Positions 1 through 9,435 of a stretch of 64,000 nt of DNA are shown here, in pieces. Where the stretch lies: assembly GCF_000518085.1 (NCBI RefSeq), contig NZ_JACX01000001.1, positions 265,723-329,722 on the forward strand, given 5' to 3'. Within the stretch, counting starts at the first letter, position 1, and every line of letters begins with the position of its first letter. The notes under the pieces were generated by a model. The model had not been told where the DNA came from, searched no databases, and saw only the letters and a list, made by a program, of their open reading frames with translations. Both the position numbers and the translations under genes were made by a program. This DNA is from Bartonella grahamii ATCC 700132 (lineage in GTDB: Bacteria > Pseudomonadota > Alphaproteobacteria > Rhizobiales > Rhizobiaceae).

Positions 1-1035
1 CAGAAAAAAGCACATGAAGTTGATCAGTTTTTAACGCGTTTTTCACGTGCTTTTCCTATTGTTCTCATTTATGGGCCAGATCGTGGTCTTATTTGTGAGC
101 GTGCACAATGTTTTGCAAAACTTACACAGGTAGCAATAGAAGATCCATTTTCGACAATTCGTTTGGATGCTGCTGAAATTGATAAAGATCCTGCACGTTT
201 GGAAAATGAAGCGCGTACGTTATCGCTTTTTGGGGGAGATCGTTTGATATGGATCTCTAATGCTGCTAACCAAAAAGGTTTTCTTGCTGCCTTGAAAATT
301 TTAATTGAGAAGCCACCAGAGTCCTGTTTTATTCTTATTGAATCAGGGGACTTAAAAAAAGGAACAGGGTTGCGCAATGTTGTTGAAACGTCATCAAAAG
401 CAATGGCTTTGCCCTGTTTTGCGGATGATATGCGTTCTCTTGACGGTTTGATTGATGAGGTTTTAGGGCAGTTTAAAAAGACTCTTTCTTTGGATGCACG
501 TAGATGGTTGCATGAAAGTTTAGGGGCGGATCGCCTTATATCACGAGGTGAATTAGAAAAGCTTTGTCTTTACGCTGCAAATGTTCATATTACTCTTGAA
601 GATGTGAAAGCTATTGTAAGCGATGTCAGTGCTCTTTCTCAAGATGAAGTTATTGATGCTCTTTTATTGGGCGATATATCAGGCTTTGAAGCGCATTTTA
701 ACCGACATGCAGCATTGCATGGGGCGCTTTTTTTCATTTTGAGTGCAGCACAAAGGCATTTTCAGCAATTACAGCTATTGCGTTATCAGGTAGAAGTTGA
801 AGGAAAATCGCCTTTTACGGTGGTTTCTCAAGCACGGCCTCCCATTTTTTTTCAACGGAAAAAGACAGTTGAACAAGCTTTAAAATATTGGAAGTTAGAA
901 CAGATTTCCTACGCAATGGAAAGAATTCAGGGTGCTGTTTTAGACAGTCGTAAAAATCCACTTTTGGGTGAAGCTATCATTCGTCAAGTTTTGTTAGGGC
1001 TCACAATTATTGCACGACGCCAGATGGCAGCTTAA
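1..1035 (+). CDS. holA: DNA polymerase III delta subunit, 5' end outside window
   Basis: The frame is open from base 1, beginning QKKAHEVDQFLTRF, and ends at TAA 1033-1035; the start codon must lie a few bases to the left of the window. The protein is the clamp-loader delta subunit, which opens the beta sliding clamp during replication. Visible family features are the early IVLIYGPDRGL segment (degenerate Walker-A-like region of delta), the FGGDRLIWI strand and a helical C-terminal collar domain with LLGEAIIRQVLLGL. Its length of about 345 residues fits rhizobial HolA. In rhizobia it usually follows the LPS-assembly lipoprotein lptE, which would be off the left edge. Identification is by family pattern; no oddity was seen. 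Confidence 0.9.
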   Translation, partial: QKKAHEVDQFLTRFSRAFPIVLIYGPDRGLICERAQCFAKLTQVAIEDPFSTIRLDAAEIDKDPARLENEARTLSLFGGDRLIWISNAANQKGFLAALKILIEKPPESCFILIESGDLKKGTGLRNVVETSSKAMALPCFADDMRSLDGLIDEVLGQFKKTLSLDARRWLHESLGADRLISRGELEKLCLYAANVHITLEDVKAIVSDVSALSQDEVIDALLLGDISGFEAHFNRHAALHGALFFILSAAQRHFQQLQLLRYQVEVEGKSPFTVVSQARPPIFFQRKKTVEQALKYWKLEQISYAMERIQGAVLDSRKNPLLGEAIIRQVLLGLTIIARRQMAA

Positions 1036-1214
1036 CAGTTTAAAAATATGATGATTTTTTATTTTTAGTACGCCACAGAGGTATTTTCAGCAATTAAAAC
1101 TTTTGTGTTAACAAGTAGAAGTTAGTTGTAGTTTTGAAGAGCTTGAAAGTTTTATAGAAATTTTTCTTCAGAAAAATTATTTATCTTCGAAAGGCAGTTT
1201 TTAAACCGTTTTAT

Positions 1215-1300
1215 TATCTTGTTGTGCCGTAAAACACTGTTGGTTCGTGATATAGAGCTCAGGTAAAATTTTACGCATTCGGTGTTTTTGTGTGAGTATG
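1215..1300 (+). repeat. Dispersed repeat family B, 5' part
   Basis: It begins GTTGTGCCGTAAAACACTG and continues through a GTAAAATTTTACGCAT segment that matches the copy at 20668. The matching 3' part, with AGAATCTTCG, sits at 1838-1880 beyond a family A copy. Confidence 0.5.
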
Positions 1301-1351
1301 TGGTGAATATTAGGCTGGTTCATAGCGCCTTAATGGGGTAACACCCCTCAT

Positions 1352-1755
1352 GCAAAACAGAGCACCTCAAACAACAGAAGACACTTGTATGATAAATTCA
1401 TACGCTTTCTTAGAAATATTTTTCAATGCGCGTCATATCTATTTCGCGACGGCGTTTGTGAATGGTATAACGGCAAAGTTCTCCGTGAAGAATATAAAAT
1501 CCATAGAGCATCTCTATCTTTACGCTTAATAAAAGTGCAAGCCAGAGCACTATCATATATTTGTCTAGTCTCTAATTTGCTACAGTTTTTGGCATTAGAG
1601 AGTGTTTTTCATCATTTTTTTCTCACATGCCTTCTTGTGACGTGCAGACAAGAGATTTTAATTGATAAGAGGATTTGTGATGGAAGAATTTTACCGTATT
1701 TGAAGTTATGATTCAAATTCAAAAACAATTATTATATTTATAAATCAATATATTA
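1352..1755 (+). repeat. Dispersed repeat family A, copy 1
   Basis: This is one of at least seven degenerate copies in the window. Shared landmarks in order are: CAAAACAGAGC; TATTTCGCGACGGCG followed by GGTATAACGGCAAAG; CATCTCTATCTTTACGCTTAATAA; an ACAGTTTTTGGCATTAGAG segment; a GACGTGCAGACAAGAG segment; and a terminal TATAAATCAA. The copy at 58500-58905 aligns across the full length. No terminal inverted repeats or transposase are present. Confidence 0.65.
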
Positions 1756-1989
1756 TAGATTAATTGAATCACTTAAAATAGTGAATTAGTGGAATCTTTT
1801 AGACAAGAAAATGAATTGTTTGCAGATCGGTATGAATTAAGAATCTTCGTGGGATGAGGAGAAAGTCAAAATAGATTATGATGAAAACAACAGTACCTAT
1901 GGGGAGACTTTTATGTTTGAGACAGAGATGATTATCTTAGCAATGAATGTGTCTCATAAACAGAGCAAGTCATTGTTTATTATTAGTAA

Positions 1990-2135
1990 TTCATTATTTT
2001 TCATATTGAGTCAATCAAAACGATGTCTTTTGCACGTCATAAGTGGGGGCGTGTGGATAAAAACTGTGCAAGAAAGCACTAAAAATGCCTCTTAGGAATG
2101 CTCTCAAATTCCAAGGGTTTTTGCAACATTGGGGG
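1990..2135 (-). repeat. Dispersed repeat family A, inverted partial copy
   Basis: Read on the minus strand this carries the 3' half of family A: CCAATGTTGCAAAAACCC, then AAGAGGCATTTTTAGTGC, TTTTTATCCACACG, GACGTGCAAAAGACATC and TTTGATTGACTCAATATGA. It faces the copy at 1352-1755, so the two form a loose inverted pair. Confidence 0.55.
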
Positions 2136-2967
2136 TAGGCAAATATAATGATAGTGTTTTATTAAGTGTGAAGAGGGTCGTGCTTAATGGATTTATAGTT
2201 ATAACATTTACAAACACTGTCGTGAGATAGGCTGGGGAGAGAGATGTCTTTTTAAAACAAACGCATGAATTTGTAATCCAAACCTATTCTGTTTGGGGCG
2301 TTCTATTTTATGTGAGGGTTGTGATTCCATTAAAGGGATGTTTGGTGTTTTTGTTATCAAACTTTTTCTTTATTGAGAGGGCGTGTTTTTCTCGTATTTG
2401 TTTGATTTACGGTATCAGGAGTCGGGAGAGGAAAATGTTTTTAATGGTATTTTTTGTATGCGTTATTTTACGGTGTTTTCAATATTCATAAAACTTGTGT
2501 TGATGTTGTAGGTGGAGGCGTAATACATTCCTATATAGGTCTGATGTACAAATTAATGAACGTATTGGGATAATTGGGAAAGAGTTGGTGTCTGCTTACG
2601 CTTTTGATGCGTTTTTTATGAGTAAATTAGTAAGATAAAGTAAACTGATGAGATTTTATGTAGAGTCGTTGTTATCATAATTGAGAGTGCATTTATATTT
2701 TGTTTCAGTGATGTGCTTTGATTAGTAATTAAGTGGGAGTTTTAGAGCGTGATGTTAGATTTCTCGTCATTTATTTTTTATGTGTTTTCTAGGTAAAATG
2801 ATCTGTTGTCAGCTTGCGCAGGTGGTGATTGGTAAACTGCGTTATTCTTTATTCTCTAGTTGTCGTTTTTTAATGTTTTACGCATAATTCTTGAACAAAC
2901 AGACAGGAAAATTATGATTTTACAATTGTCTTTATTGCCATTTGCAAAGAATCTTTGAAGGTGAAAG

Positions 2968-3897
2968 ATGCCCCATATTCAATTTGAAAAAATAGCGCTC
3001 ATTGGGATCGGTCTGATTGGATCTTCTTTAGCAAGGGTGATTAAAAAGAAAAATCTTGCGGCTCAAATTTCTATTGCAACACGTCGTTCAGAAACCCTGA
3101 AAAGAGCACGCGAATTGGAGCTTGGGGACTTTTATACGACAGATAATGCAAAAGCTGTTGAAGGAGCGGATTTGGTTATTGTTTCTGTTCCTGTTGGGGC
3201 GAGTGCAGAGGTGGCAAAAAATATTCATGATCATTTAAAACCTGGAGCGATTGTGAGTGATGTTGGTTCTACGAAAGCGTTGGTTATTGCGGAAATGGCA
3301 CCTTTATTGCCAAAAACGGTTCATTTTATTCCAGGGCATCCAATTGCTGGAACGGAATATTCAGGACCGGATGCTGGTTTTGCTGATTTATTTATGAATC
3401 GTTGGTGTATTTTAACGCCTTTTGCTGAGAGTGATGCTGCGGCTGTCGCACAATTGACAGCGTTTTGGGAAGCTTGTGGTGCGTGTGTCGAAAAGATGGA
3501 TCCTAAACATCATGATCTTGTTTTGGCTATTGTTTCGCATTTGCCGCATTTGATTGCTTATAATACTGTTGGGACAGCGAGTGATTTAGAAAAAGTAACA
3601 AATTCAGAAGTCATTGCTTATTCCGCTTCTGGTTTTCGTGATTTTACACGTTTAGCATCTTCTGATCCTGTTATGTGGCGCGATATTTGTTTGCATAATA
3701 AGGATGCTATTTTAGAAATGTTGAGCCGTTTTAGTGAGGGGCTTGCTTTTTTAGAGCAGGCAATTCGTTTAGGAGATGGTGAGACATTGTTTAACTTTTT
3801 TACACGTACGCGTGCTGTACGTCGCAATATTATTGATGCTGGACAGGAAATTGATGCTCCTGATTTTGGACGTCAGAGTGTTTCTAAAAAAGGGTGA
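2968..3897 (+). CDS. tyrC: Prephenate/arogenate (cyclohexadienyl) dehydrogenase
   Basis: The enzyme oxidatively decarboxylates prephenate and/or arogenate with NAD in tyrosine synthesis; it is cytosolic. The N-terminus has the Rossmann motif GIGLIGSSLARVI (residues about 11-23). The PDH signature GHPIAGTEYSGPDAG follows in the middle of the protein, then SHLPHLIAYN with a conserved His, and a helical dimerisation half with SGFRDFTRLASSDP. At 309 residues it is the usual monofunctional length, with no fused chorismate mutase or ACT domain; a separate AroQ chorismate mutase lies at 30630. The ATG at 2968 is preceded by a GAAGGTGAAAG ribosome binding site. The rhizobial neighbours hisC and metX/metW are not seen upstream, where the sequence is eroded. 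Confidence 0.92.
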   Translation: MPHIQFEKIALIGIGLIGSSLARVIKKKNLAAQISIATRRSETLKRARELELGDFYTTDNAKAVEGADLVIVSVPVGASAEVAKNIHDHLKPGAIVSDVGSTKALVIAEMAPLLPKTVHFIPGHPIAGTEYSGPDAGFADLFMNRWCILTPFAESDAAAVAQLTAFWEACGACVEKMDPKHHDLVLAIVSHLPHLIAYNTVGTASDLEKVTNSEVIAYSASGFRDFTRLASSDPVMWRDICLHNKDAILEMLSRFSEGLAFLEQAIRLGDGETLFNFFTRTRAVRRNIIDAGQEIDAPDFGRQSVSKKG

Positions 3898-4308
3898 ATA
3901 AAAGCAAGGTTTTTTTGTTAAATTTCATTGGTTTTTTTTAGAAATCGATAAGAAGTTTTTTCTCTATTCAGTCATAGATTGCAATAAATAAAGAGTGGCG
4001 ATTGCTTCGATACAGATAACCATGACTTCAAAAGGTTTTATGTGTGCAAGATTATCGTGCTTAACTCTCTATAGGGCATATGATGTACAGAAGAGGTTAC
4101 TGATCTATAGAAGAGACAAAAAAATGAAGTCGTTGTAGAATTTCATATAGTGGGTTGTTGTTTTTGTTTTAGTATAAAGTCAGGCTTGACCGTATTGATT
4201 ATTGCCATTTATATTGCAACATCGGAAAATGTTTGTTTGCAGAGTTTTGATGTTTTTTATAAAGCTTGAAATAGACAGAGGAAGAGTTTTACCAGAAAGT
4301 ATAGAGAT
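3898..4308. other. Intergenic stretch between tyrC and the yihY-like gene
   Basis: AT-rich sequence with long T runs and no open frame of note. I find no terminator with a convincing stem, no tRNA and no clear copy of the dispersed repeats. Confidence 0.5.
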
Positions 4309-5175
4309 TTGTTAAGAAATATCTTTTGGTATAGCTATCGTATCCTTGTTGACGCAGTAAGCCATTATTGGCGTGATAATGGGAGTGCTTTTGCAAGCCA
4401 TGTCGCGCTCTCTGGGCTTTTAGCATTTTTCCCTTTTTTTATTTTTGGAACTTCTCTTGCCAGTTTTCTTGGTGCTTTTACATATACACCGCAAAAAATC
4501 AAAGCTTTGGTGCAGTTATTACCAGATGTCATTGCAGAGCCTTTATCTCAGGAAATTATCAATGTTTTAACCATACAGCGGGGAGGAGTGTTGACAGTTT
4601 CTGTCATTGGAGCGGCTTATTTTGCCTCTAATGGGGTAGAGGCGTTACGTACAGCTTTAAATAGAGCTTATCGTGTTGTTGATCGGCGTAGCTTGTTGTT
4701 TTGTCGTTTTCAAAGTTTGTTTTTTGTGATTCTTGGAGCTGTAGGTCTTATTGTGATCAGCGTTTTGTTGATTTTAACACCTCTGCTTATCAAGATTATG
4801 CAAAATCATCCTTTTTTCATTACAGAATATATCGGTGTCATTCGTCTATGGCGTTACATAATCGCAGCGGTTGTTCTCTTTGTAAGCCTTTTGATTGTTC
4901 ATAAATGGCTACCAGCAGAGCGGCGGAAGTTTATAGATATTTTACCAGGAATTGTACTGACAATGTTTGTATGGTTTATGGCTTCAATTGCTTTTGCTCA
5001 ATATTTAACAATGTTTGATTATATTTCTACCTATGCAGGGTTAGCATCTATTATGGTTGCTATTATTTTTCTTTACATATTGAGTGCAATTTTTATTTTG
5101 GGAGGAGAAATAAACGCGGCGATAATGTTTCATCGCAAGCATTTGCAACATTCAGATGAATATGAAAGAACTTAA
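4309..5175 (+). CDS. YihY/BrkB-family inner-membrane protein
   Basis: This is a multi-pass membrane protein of the YihY/virulence factor BrkB family, historically mis-called ribonuclease BN; its biochemical role is not settled. The 288 residues hold six or so hydrophobic segments, for example LSGLLAFFPFFIFGTSLASF near residue 36 and a last helix with YILSAIFILGGEINAA. The family hallmark YFASNGVEALRTALNRAYRV lies near residue 105. A stop at 4267 lies in frame upstream and no ATG follows it, so TTG 4309 is the likely start, with a weak AGAAAG upstream. Its stop lies 22 bases before the next gene, so the two are probably co-transcribed. Confidence 0.85.
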   Translation: MLRNIFWYSYRILVDAVSHYWRDNGSAFASHVALSGLLAFFPFFIFGTSLASFLGAFTYTPQKIKALVQLLPDVIAEPLSQEIINVLTIQRGGVLTVSVIGAAYFASNGVEALRTALNRAYRVVDRRSLLFCRFQSLFFVILGAVGLIVISVLLILTPLLIKIMQNHPFFITEYIGVIRLWRYIIAAVVLFVSLLIVHKWLPAERRKFIDILPGIVLTMFVWFMASIAFAQYLTMFDYISTYAGLASIMVAIIFLYILSAIFILGGEINAAIMFHRKHLQHSDEYERT

Positions 5176-5196
5176 CTATTGCGTGAAAGCCAAGGT

Positions 5197-5673
5197 ATGA
5201 ATATCCCAATAAAGCCTGCTATCACTTTGTTGATTGATGCGGATGCTTGTCCTGTAAAAGATGAAGTTTATCGTGTGATGAATCGTTATCAGCTTAAGAC
5301 ATTTATTGTAGCAAATCGTTTTTTGTCCCTTCCAGATGAAGCGCTCATTGAAAGAGTGGTCGTTGCTGGTGAATTCAATTGTGCTGATGATTGGATCGTA
5401 GAACATGTGCATGAGGCAAGTATCGTTATTACCAGTGATATTCCTTTAGCAGCACGGGTTGTGCAAGCTGGGGGTTTTTGTCTTTCGCCAACGGGGCGTT
5501 TTTTTGATGTAAATTCAATTGGTCAAGCTCTGGCGATGCGCAATTTGATGGAAGATTTGCGGGGACAGGGCAGTATAACAGGTGGTCCCCGTCCTTTTTG
5601 TCGTAAAGACCGTTCTGCTTTTTTATCAGCACTGGATCTCGTTATACAACGTTTAAAAAGACGCGGTTATTAA
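5197..5673 (+). CDS. YaiI/YqxD family (UPF0178) protein
   Basis: A 158-residue cytosolic protein of the YaiI/YqxD (DUF188) family, which has a PIN-like fold; the biological role is unknown. Seen are the N-terminal LLIDADACPVKDEVYRV, the acidic GEFNCADDWIVEH region and the ITSDIPLAARV segment with conserved Asp residues, then LSPTGRFFD, and near the C-terminus the family motif TGGPRPFCRKDRSAF. I chose ATG 5197 because it is preceded by AAGCCAAGG and gives the usual family length; a TTG at 5179 would add six residues. It closely follows the YihY-like gene. Confidence 0.88.
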   Translation: MNIPIKPAITLLIDADACPVKDEVYRVMNRYQLKTFIVANRFLSLPDEALIERVVVAGEFNCADDWIVEHVHEASIVITSDIPLAARVVQAGGFCLSPTGRFFDVNSIGQALAMRNLMEDLRGQGSITGGPRPFCRKDRSAFLSALDLVIQRLKRRGY

Positions 5674-5675
5674 AG

Positions 5676-6371
5676 TTATAGGGCTTCTTTTATAACAGCT
5701 TTTATAAGTGCTTTGGCATCGTCATTGGCCCATGGGGCTGCACCATTGAAGGAAGCAATGAGATATCCCTCTTTATCGATGAGAAATGTAATGGGGAGTC
5801 CTAAAGCAAGCCCCTGTTTTCTAACATTGTTGAAAATATCCATTGTTTCATCGCGATAGTAAAGCAAATTATCCGCATGAATATTCTGTAAAAATTGCTG
5901 AATTTTTTCAGGAGAAGCAGTTTTATCGATATTAATAGCTATGACATCAAAGTTTTCTCTACCTAATTCATGTTTTAATTGCGCAAGTTCGGGCATTTCT
6001 GTGCGGCAAGGTGCACACCAAATAGCCCATAGATTGACCAGCATCGGTTTTCCAGTAAATTCGCTGAGTGTGTGCTCTTTTCCTTGAATATCCTTGAAAG
6101 AGAGTTTCTTCATATCTGAGGGCGTATCAGAAAATCGTACGTGGCTAAAAAAGCCCTTTGCTGCTTTTCGGATTGCCATCATTTTTTCTTCTCGTGTTTT
6201 ATCAATGTTTATTTTTTGTGCTTTTGCTGCTGAAATGAAATTGAAAAGGAAAGACTCTCTTTTGTTATCGTAGTTTGTGGTTGCGTATAAACTCAATGCA
6301 ATGATAAAGAATGCAAGGGAGAATTGCCTTTTTTTATTGTTTTTTTCGCTGATGAAAATTTGAGAAATCAT
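5676..6371 (-). CDS. tlpA: TlpA-type periplasmic thiol:disulfide oxidoreductase
   Basis: A membrane-anchored thioredoxin-like protein that reduces disulfides in the periplasm, in rhizobia linked to cytochrome oxidase maturation. The first 35 residues contain a basic stretch and one hydrophobic helix (FSLAFFIIALSLYATTNY). The thioredoxin domain follows, with the active site LWAIWCAPCRTEMPEL near residue 120 and the cis-proline region GLPITFLIDKEGYL. The start ATG 6371 gives a 231-residue protein; a longer reading to 6467 would run into argH and has no similarity. The gene is divergent from argH, as in rhizobia, and converges with the YaiI gene only two bases away. Confidence 0.88.
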   Translation of the reverse strand: MISQIFISEKNNKKRQFSLAFFIIALSLYATTNYDNKRESFLFNFISAAKAQKINIDKTREEKMMAIRKAAKGFFSHVRFSDTPSDMKKLSFKDIQGKEHTLSEFTGKPMLVNLWAIWCAPCRTEMPELAQLKHELGRENFDVIAINIDKTASPEKIQQFLQNIHADNLLYYRDETMDIFNNVRKQGLALGLPITFLIDKEGYLIASFNGAAPWANDDAKALIKAVIKEAL

Positions 6372-6403
6372 AATTATGTCCTTTGTATGGGTGTTTTCAG
6401 AAT

Positions 6404-7804
6404 ATGACAGATGAGATGTTAAAGAACCAAATGTGGGGTGGTCGGTTTGCGGCAGGTCCTTCTGCAATTATGGAAGAAATTAATGCCTCAATTGATTTTG
6501 ATCAAAAACTTTATCGACAAGATATTGAAGGTTCCCTTTCTCATGCGGCTATGTTAGCGCAAACGAAAATCATTTCACAATCAGATTATAAAAAAATTGT
6601 TCATGGTTTGAAACTTATTCGCCAAGAAATTGAAGACGGTAAATTTGTTTTTTCACGAAAGCTTGAAGATATTCATATGAATATTGAAGCGCGGCTGAGC
6701 GAATTGATTGGTCCTGTAGCGGGGCATTTGCATACAGCGCGTTCACGCAATGATCAAGTTGCTGTTGATTTTCGCTTGTGGGTGCGTGAAGCAACGCAAA
6801 AGATAGCACAAGCTTTAAAAGGATTGATAGAGCAATTGCTTATTCGAGCAGAACAACATGTTGATACCTTTATGCCAGGCTTTACGCATTTACAATTGGC
6901 TCAACCGGTAACATTTGGCCATTATATGATGGCTTACGTTGAAATGTTTGGTCGAGATTTATCGCGGATGCGTGATGCTCTTGAGCGCATGAATGAATCG
7001 CCTTTAGGGGCGGCTGCTTTAGCGGGGACAGGCTTTCCAATTGATCGTTTTATGACAGCAAAAGCGCTAGGTTTTCGAGAACCAACACGCAATTCGATTG
7101 ATAGTGTTTCAGATCGTGATTTTGCATTGGAATTTTTAAGCGCTGGCGCTCTTTGTGCAACACATCTTTCACGTTTAGCAGAAGAAATAATTCTTTGGTC
7201 AAGTGAACAGTTTTATTTTATTCGTTTATCAGATGCTTTTTCAACGGGTTCGTCTATTATGCCGCAAAAGCGAAATCCTGATGCTGCCGAACTTGTGCGG
7301 GCTAAAGTGGGACGGTTGAATGGCGCATTAATGGGGCTGTTAACGGTGATGAAAGGGTTACCCCTTGCTTATTCAAAGGATATGCAAGAAGATAAGGAAT
7401 ATATCTTTGATGGGGCTATGAGTTTGGAATTATCACTAGCAGCAATGACAGGGATGATTGCTGATTTGCAAGTTAATAAAGAAGCTATGAAACAAGCCGC
7501 TGATTCTGGCTATGCAACTGCAACCGATTTTGCTGATTGGCTTGTACGCGAATCAGGGATTCCTTTTCGCGAAGCACATCATATTACAGGGTGTGCTGTG
7601 GCATTAGCAGAAAAAAAACAGTGTCGCCTTCAGGATTTATCATTGGATGAACTTCAAGCAATTTGTCCTAATATTAATGCGACACTTTTTGATGTTTTGA
7701 CCGTTGAAAAATCTGTTGAAAGTCGCAAAAGCTTTGGGGGAACAGCACCTTCAGAGGTTCTTCGGCAAATTACGTATTGGAAAAAGCGTCTTGTGAGCGC
7801 TTGA
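6404..7804 (+). CDS. argH: Argininosuccinate lyase
   Basis: Cleaves argininosuccinate to arginine and fumarate, the last step of arginine synthesis; a cytosolic homotetramer. The sequence starts [15 protein letters not shown], and the WGGRF motif is the normal beginning of the family. The fumarase/aspartase signature is [12 protein letters not shown], around residue 285, and [17 protein letters not shown] is the substrate loop. At 466 residues it is full length. ATG 6404 is taken as start; TTG 6383 would add a non-homologous tail. The argH - small lipoprotein - lysA order that follows is the conserved rhizobial arrangement. Confidence 0.93.
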   Translation: MTDEMLKNQMWGGRFAAGPSAIMEEINASIDFDQKLYRQDIEGSLSHAAMLAQTKIISQSDYKKIVHGLKLIRQEIEDGKFVFSRKLEDIHMNIEARLSELIGPVAGHLHTARSRNDQVAVDFRLWVREATQKIAQALKGLIEQLLIRAEQHVDTFMPGFTHLQLAQPVTFGHYMMAYVEMFGRDLSRMRDALERMNESPLGAAALAGTGFPIDRFMTAKALGFREPTRNSIDSVSDRDFALEFLSAGALCATHLSRLAEEIILWSSEQFYFIRLSDAFSTGSSIMPQKRNPDAAELVRAKVGRLNGALMGLLTVMKGLPLAYSKDMQEDKEYIFDGAMSLELSLAAMTGMIADLQVNKEAMKQAADSGYATATDFADWLVRESGIPFREAHHITGCAVALAEKKQCRLQDLSLDELQAICPNINATLFDVLTVEKSVESRKSFGGTAPSEVLRQITYWKKRLVSA

Positions 7805-7855
7805 GTGATTGTATTTTAAAGGTAAAAAAGAGATCGAGATGAGGAAAGAGGACAG

Positions 7856-8035
7856 ATGAAAATTATATTAAAGGGGTTGATGATTGTCCTTTTAGGAGGC
7901 GTTTGTGTCGCTGGGTGTGGGCGTAAAGGGTCATTGGAAATGCCTCTTACAAGTGTGGAAAAGTCTGTGCAAGGAACATCTGTTACTCAAAGTGAAGATG
8001 ATAAACCTTTTATTCTTGATCGTTTGATAAAGTAG
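7856..8035 (+). CDS. lptM: Small LptM/YifL-like lipoprotein
   Basis: A 59-residue lipoprotein. A basic start (MKIILK) and hydrophobic helix lead to the lipobox VAGC with the lipidated Cys at residue 21. GRKGSLEMP follows, matching the conserved CGxKGxLxxP pattern of the LptM family (YifL, LPS-assembly-associated), and then a short polar tail. In rhizobia a lipoprotein of this kind always sits between argH and lysA, as here; its stop is nine bases before lysA and it carries the lysA ribosome binding site AGGAGGA. Function by homology is support of LptD maturation; this is inferred, not shown. Confidence 0.8.
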   Translation: MKIILKGLMIVLLGGVCVAGCGRKGSLEMPLTSVEKSVQGTSVTQSEDDKPFILDRLIK

Positions 8036-8044
8036 GAGGAAAGT

Positions 8045-9319
8045 GTGGATTTTTTCTCTTACCATCAAGGTATGCTTCATGCTGAGGGTTGTTCACTTGC
8101 TGTTCTTGCGCAGGAGGTGGGGACTCCTTTTTATTGTTATTCCGCCAATGCATTGGTTACACGTTTTAAAGACTATAAAAAGGCATTTCAAGGGATGCCT
8201 AGTCTGCTTGCTTATGCGGTTAAAGCCAATTCTAATCAAGCAGTTTTACGGCTTTTAGCGAACAATGGAGCGGGAGCTGATGTGGTTTCAGAAGGGGAAT
8301 TACGGCGCGCCCTTGCTGTTGGTATTCCGGCACATCGTATTGTTTATTCTGGTGTTGGTAAAACCATGAGAGAGATAGATTTTGCTCTTGCTCAGGATAT
8401 TTATTGTTTTAACGTTGAATCAGAGCCGGAACTTGAACAGTTATCTCAACGTGCTGTTGCGCTTTCAAAGATAGCACGTGTTTCATTGCGCATTAATCCA
8501 GATGTTGATGCAAAGACCCATAAGAAAATTACAACAGGAAAATCTGAAAATAAATTTGGTATTCCATTGTTGTTGGCAAGAGAGGCTTATAAAAAAGCGG
8601 ACTCTTTACCTGGATTGCAGGTTTGCGGTATTGATATGCATATTGGCAGTCAGATTTGTGACTTAAAGCCATTTGAAGAGGCATTCTTTCTTATTGCAGA
8701 TTGTGTGCGTCAATTGTGGAGCGATGGTTATGCAATAACGCATATAGATATCGGTGGTGGGCTTGGTATTGCCTATGGTTGTGAACAACATACTGTACCT
8801 TCTCCTTTTGATTATGCTGCGCTGGTAAAGAAATATATTGCTCCTTTAGGGATTAATATTGTTGTGGAGCCGGGGCGGAGCATTGTGGGTCAAGCTGGTG
8901 TACTGATGACATCTGTTCTCTATTTAAAAAGGGGACAAGGGCGGAATTTTGTTATTGTAGATGCGGCGATGAATGATCTGATGCGTCCAACGCTTTATGA
9001 TGCTTGGCAAAATGTCGTCCTTGTGAAAAAAGCAGCAAAAGACGCTCCCCTTATTCGTGCAGATATTGTTGGTTCTGTTTGTGAGACTGGCGATTATTTA
9101 GCATTAGATCGTTGCTTGCCGATTTTGGCACCTGGTGATCTTTTAGCAATTACGCAAGCTGGAGCTTATGGTGCTGTGATGGCGAGTACTTATAATAGCC
9201 GACTTTTGGTCCCAGAAGTTCTCGTTCAAGATACGTGTTATGCGGTTGTTCGTCCACGTCTTGATTATGCTCAATTGATGGGATGTGATCATATTCCTGA
9301 TTGGGTTGAGAATTCTTAA
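8045..9319 (+). CDS. lysA: Diaminopimelate decarboxylase
   Basis: PLP enzyme converting meso-diaminopimelate to lysine. The N-terminal barrel holds AYAVKANSN with the PLP-binding Lys (residue about 60), the HIGSQI segment and the glycine loop IDIGGGLGIAYG. The C-terminal part has VEPGRSIVG and GSVCETGDYLA, the active-site Cys/Glu region from the partner subunit, and ends with QAGAYGAVMASTYNSR. The 424 residues are the normal length. The start is GTG 8045, placed by the AGGAGGA ribosome binding site five bases upstream. It is the last gene of the argH-lptM-lysA group. Confidence 0.94.
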   Translation: MDFFSYHQGMLHAEGCSLAVLAQEVGTPFYCYSANALVTRFKDYKKAFQGMPSLLAYAVKANSNQAVLRLLANNGAGADVVSEGELRRALAVGIPAHRIVYSGVGKTMREIDFALAQDIYCFNVESEPELEQLSQRAVALSKIARVSLRINPDVDAKTHKKITTGKSENKFGIPLLLAREAYKKADSLPGLQVCGIDMHIGSQICDLKPFEEAFFLIADCVRQLWSDGYAITHIDIGGGLGIAYGCEQHTVPSPFDYAALVKKYIAPLGINIVVEPGRSIVGQAGVLMTSVLYLKRGQGRNFVIVDAAMNDLMRPTLYDAWQNVVLVKKAAKDAPLIRADIVGSVCETGDYLALDRCLPILAPGDLLAITQAGAYGAVMASTYNSRLLVPEVLVQDTCYAVVRPRLDYAQLMGCDHIPDWVENS

Positions 9320-9435
9320 GTGTTTTTGGTCTTATTTTTACTAAACTTTGATGAAACAATTTATTTTCTAGAAATTGTCTTGTATGGGGTTTATGATCTT
9401 AATGCACCACGATAAAAGGGGATAAATGCTTGTTT

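Larger units (their letters stand above)
1036..2967. other. Gene-poor repeat region between holA and tyrC
   Basis: I see no convincing gene in these 1.9 kb. The stretch holds a family B repeat (5' part 1215-1300, 3' part 1838-1880), a family A copy (about 1352-1755, plus orientation) lying between those two parts, and an inverted family A copy (about 1990-2135). The short open frames at 1385-1711 and 1913-2095 fall inside repeat copies and lack coding character. From 2140 to 2940 the sequence is AT-rich with no recognisable product. A Shine-Dalgarno-like GAAGGTGAAAG directly precedes tyrC. Confidence 0.6.

Noticed and set aside
1385..1711. 108-codon open frame downstream of holA
   Set aside because: It lies entirely within a family A repeat; the other copies do not keep the frame open and no ribosome binding site is present.
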